DNA from: SIG480 sp045539475
Lineage (GTDB): Bacteria; Bacillota; Clostridia; Oscillospirales; JAAYXM01
Reading direction: 5' to 3'
Assembly: GCA_045539475.1 (NCBI GenBank)
Contig: JAZQFJ010000027.1
Location: forward strand, 1 to 64,000
DNA: 64,000 nucleotides
The position numbers were made by a program, and so were the translations under genes. The notes below the pieces were generated by a model that was not told the origin of the DNA, did not search any database, and saw only the letters and a list, made by a program, of their open reading frames with translations. Below are positions 61,880 through 64,000 of this stretch, piece after piece; position 1 is the first letter of the stretch; each line of letters starts with the position of its first letter.

Positions 61880-63255
61880 AGCGCATTCACAAGCTCTTTA
61901 AAATACTTCCCGCGGAGCATAAAGTTATCAAACATATCAAACGATGCACACGCAGGTGAGAGCGTAACGATATCGCCTGCTTCCGCACTCTCCGATGCCG
62001 CTTTTACGGCATCCTCAAATGACGTGCACATAATTACCGGAAGCTTTTCTGCATCATAACCGGGCGTGTTTTCAACCGCCGCGCGGATTTTTTCCGCAGT
62101 TGCACCTACAAGCACAAGTGTTTTTACGTAATCGAGAACGGCAGGTCCAAGCTCGTCAAACGGAATCTTCTTATCATATCCGCCGGCGATGAGAATAACC
62201 TTTTTGTCAAACGCACGAAGTCCTGCTATGGTCCGCGTCGGGCTCGATGCAATTGAGTCGTTATAAAACTTAACTCCCGAAATTTCGCGTACAAGCTCCA
62301 TACGGTGCTCCACTCCGCCAAACTCACGAGCAACGGTGCGGATATCATCAAGCGATACAAAATCGCTTGTCGCCGCAATAGCCGCCATATAGTTTTCAAC
62401 GTTGTGCATTCCCGGAATCTTTATATCGGAAAGAGCAAGGATTTTTTCGCTCTTCCCCGCTTTTCTGAATACGATAAAACCGTCCTCCACGCAATATCCG
62501 TCGTTCAGAAGCTCCTTTGACGAAAACAGAACGGCGCGCCCCTCAAGCTCCTTCGCAATACTTCTTGTAACCTCGTTGTCGAAATTGAGAACAACCTTTC
62601 CGTCCGATGTTTTATATATCTGACGCTTTGCCTCGGTATACTCTTCCATGGATTTGTGCACATCAAGATGGTTCGGAGTTATATTCGTTATCACAGAGAT
62701 ATCCGTGCCGTGCTTTATATTCATAAGCTGAAACGATGAAAGCTCAACAACGGCAAAATCGTCATTTGTCATTTTGTCTGTATCGGCAAGAAGCGGTTTT
62801 CCGATATTTCCACCGACAAAGGCACGCTTTCCTGCTTGTTTTAACAACTCTCCCACAATGGTAGTTGTTGTGGTTTTCCCGTCACTTCCCGTTATTCCGA
62901 TGCTCACGCACGGGCAAAGGGATAAAAACTGCTCCATTTCTGTTGTTACAACAGCGCCGCGCCCTTCCGCTGCCAGAAGCTCGGGGACGTCATATCGCAT
63001 ACCGGGAGTTTTGAAGATAACTTCAACATCACCGAGCGAGGAAAGATATCCTTCTCCGAGCGAAAATTCCGCACCGCGGGCGCGAAACTCCTCTACGGTC
63101 GCCGCGTCATGCTCTTCCTTTCTGTCGCAGATAAGAACCTCAGCCCCCGCAGAGAGCAGAAGCCGGATAAGCGGAATATTGCTTACGCCCATGCCAATAA
63201 CGGCACAGCGCTTTCCTTTCATATCCTTTGTAAAATCAGCAAACGAAGCGCTCAT
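61876..63255 (-). CDS. murD: UDP-N-acetylmuramoyl-L-alanine--D-glutamate ligase
   Basis: 459 residues, start after GGGAGG. P-loop ITGSDGKTTTTTIV near 120 (usual GTNGKTT has become GSDGKTT), ITNITPNHLDVHKSMEEYTE near 192, and HRMELV near 315 are the Mur ligase motifs; C-terminal LSPACASFDMFDNFMLRG near 430 is MurD-specific. Adds D-glutamate to UDP-MurNAc-Ala in the cytoplasm for peptidoglycan synthesis. It is away from the usual mur/fts cluster here, and follows the HPr-like gene after a terminator. Confidence 0.95.
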   Translation of the reverse strand: MSASFADFTKDMKGKRCAVIGMGVSNIPLIRLLLSAGAEVLICDRKEEHDAATVEEFRARGAEFSLGEGYLSSLGDVEVIFKTPGMRYDVPELLAAEGRGAVVTTEMEQFLSLCPCVSIGITGSDGKTTTTTIVGELLKQAGKRAFVGGNIGKPLLADTDKMTNDDFAVVELSSFQLMNIKHGTDISVITNITPNHLDVHKSMEEYTEAKRQIYKTSDGKVVLNFDNEVTRSIAKELEGRAVLFSSKELLNDGYCVEDGFIVFRKAGKSEKILALSDIKIPGMHNVENYMAAIAATSDFVSLDDIRTVAREFGGVEHRMELVREISGVKFYNDSIASSPTRTIAGLRAFDKKVILIAGGYDKKIPFDELGPAVLDYVKTLVLVGATAEKIRAAVENTPGYDAEKLPVIMCTSFEDAVKAASESAEAGDIVTLSPACASFDMFDNFMLRGKYFKELVNAL

Positions 63256-63280
63256 TTACGCTAACCTCCCATACTCATAG

Positions 63281-63320
63281 AAAAAAACAATCAGGCAACC
63301 GAAGAAAACGGCTGCCGGAT
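63281..63320 (-). terminator. Terminator of the HPr-like gene
   Basis: Minus strand ATCCGGCAGCCG pairs, with wobble and one bulge, with CGGTTGCCTGAT, followed by TGTTTTTTT. Confidence 0.8.
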
Positions 63321-63333
63321 CGTTATATTTAAA

Positions 63334-63573
63334 TTAATCCTCGACAACAATGTCCTTTACAAGCTCACGGAAAGCCTTGTATTCTTCCTCCGTTCCGTTT
63401 ACGGAAACTGTTACGGGTTTTGTGAGGTCGATGCTGAAGATACCCATAATAGATTTTGCATCGATAACATATCTGCCGGAGATGATGTCGATATCGCACA
63501 TCTGCGAGCAAGCGGCATTTACGAAGCTTTTAACCTCATTGATGGACGAAAGCGTAATTTTGAAATTGTACAT
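63334..63573 (-). CDS. HPr-like protein lacking the phosphorylated histidine
   Basis: 79 residues with the HPr fold: DIDIISGRYVIDAKSIMGIF near 27-46 keeps the Ser-46 region (AKSIMGIFSIDL) that HPr kinase modifies. The loop that should carry His-15 (GIHARPA in true HPr) is here LSSINEVKSFVNAA, without histidine. It therefore cannot accept phosphate from enzyme I and is probably a regulatory, Crh-like protein. Such proteins are widespread in Clostridia. Own promoter and terminator. Confidence 0.8.
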   Translation of the reverse strand: MYNFKITLSSINEVKSFVNAACSQMCDIDIISGRYVIDAKSIMGIFSIDLTKPVTVSVNGTEEEYKAFRELVKDIVVED

Positions 63574-63622
63574 AATTTAAGTCTCCCTTCAAATTTTATA
63601 TTGCCTTTTGGCATATAAATAA

Positions 63623-63651
63623 AGTATAATACTTTTGGAAGCTTTTTTCAA
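63623..63651 (-). promoter_or_regulatory. Promoter of the HPr-like gene
   Basis: Minus-strand -35 TTGAAA (63646-63651), 17-bp spacer, -10 TATACT (63623-63628). A small TGCC/GGCA hairpin (63602-63613) lies in the leader. Confidence 0.7.
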
Positions 63652-63680
63652 CCATTTCTATGTAAATTTTAGGTGAACTT

Positions 63681-64000
63681 ATGAAAATTTATTTTTATAC
63701 CCTTGGCTGCAAGGTCAATCAATTTGAAACACAGGCTCTTTCCCTGCTTCTTTCAGAGAATGGGCACGAGGTTTGCGAACACCCGGAAAATGCAGATGTG
63801 ATTGTGATAAACACCTGCACGGTAACAGCCGTGAGCGATCAGAAATCAAGAAGCGCAATCCGGAGATTTGCCAAAAATTATCCCAACGCAAAAATCGCGG
63901 TATGCGGCTGTCTTTCGCAGATAAATCCCGAAAGCATAAGGAACATCGAAGGAGTATCTGTTATCGCCGGCACCGCCGCGAGAGACGTGTTTGTTGAAAA
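63681..64000 (+). CDS. mtaB: tRNA t6A37 methylthiotransferase MtaB (N-terminal part)
   Basis: 106 codons are visible before the right edge. YTLGCKVNQFETQAL near 6 is the UPF0004 motif of MtaB, and cysteines at about 10, 46 (NTCTVTA) and 80 (CGCLSQ) are the three ligands of the auxiliary 4Fe-4S cluster. The radical-SAM and TRAM domains lie outside the window. MtaB adds a methylthio group to t6A at position 37 of tRNAs reading ANN codons. The rare ribosome site AGGTGA is 4 nt before the ATG. Confidence 0.92.
   Translation, partial: MKIYFYTLGCKVNQFETQALSLLLSENGHEVCEHPENADVIVINTCTVTAVSDQKSRSAIRRFAKNYPNAKIAVCGCLSQINPESIRNIEGVSVIAGTAARDVFVE

Noticed and set aside
63256..63333. Second small gene between murD and the HPr-like gene
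   Set aside because: The gap is filled by the murD ribosome site and the HPr-like terminator.

Overview
The window looks like a chromosome segment of an anaerobic, endospore-forming Clostridia (Bacillota), probably a gut or rumen type. The grounds are a tricistronic GerA-type germinant-receptor operon, an ECF transporter cassette, an AbrB-type regulator, MtaB, an HPr-like protein without the catalytic histidine, consensus TTGACA-17-TATAAT promoters with strong GGAGG ribosome sites, and a gut-Firmicutes style dispersed hairpin repeat. No rRNA, tRNA, CRISPR array, insertion sequence or prophage was seen.

Region 1 (1-14933) is a glycan-use locus. It holds a giant secreted heparinase II/III-family protein running off the left edge, a second secreted Big_2-rich protein, an AraC regulator, a sugar isomerase/epimerase-like TIM barrel and a lipoprotein solute-binding protein. 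A compact type I toxin-antitoxin module (29-residue holin-like toxin, convergent antisense RNA, shared bidirectional terminator) sits between the Big_2 gene and araC, flanked by two copies of a ~26-bp motif that overlaps or precedes their promoters.

Region 2 (15152-25565) holds ylmH, an MFS transporter, a DegT-type aminotransferase, an AbrB regulator with a zinc-ribbon tail and a cysteine-rich conserved protein. It continues with the spore germination operon gerAA-gerAC-small membrane ORF-gerAB, a C-terminally short MocR regulator just upstream of it, and an ECF S component.

Region 3 (25750-34742) is a tightly packed housekeeping run on the plus strand: methyltransferase, ecfA1-ecfA2-ecfT, truA, DUF5711-like protein, CvpA-like protein, pgsA and a ClpE-like AAA+ ATPase. 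Several stop/start codons overlap by 4 bp.

Region 4 (34845-56212) is a second, larger glycan locus, mostly on the minus strand. In transcription order it is an AraC regulator, a DUF4838 glycosidase-like protein, a 2,605-residue SLH-anchored heparinase-like protein, a GH29 fucosidase, a Gfo/Idh oxidoreductase, a solute-binding lipoprotein closely related to that of region 1, a secreted Big_2/InlB-like protein and a ceramidase-like enzyme. Beyond the AraC gene, on the plus strand, lie a further oxidoreductase and a further AraC regulator. The likely logic is surface cleavage of a uronate-containing, fucosylated polysaccharide, capture of fragments by the lipoprotein, import by permeases not encoded here, and cytoplasmic trimming and oxidation. 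The two loci share paralogous proteins and a repeated, unassigned ~200-250 residue module. A decayed SLH-gene end between the lyase and fucosidase genes shows that the locus has been rearranged.

Region 5 (56315-64000) is housekeeping: MATE efflux pump, AlaX-type editing protein, DUF378 membrane protein, ackA, tmcAL, murD, an HPr-like protein and the start of mtaB.
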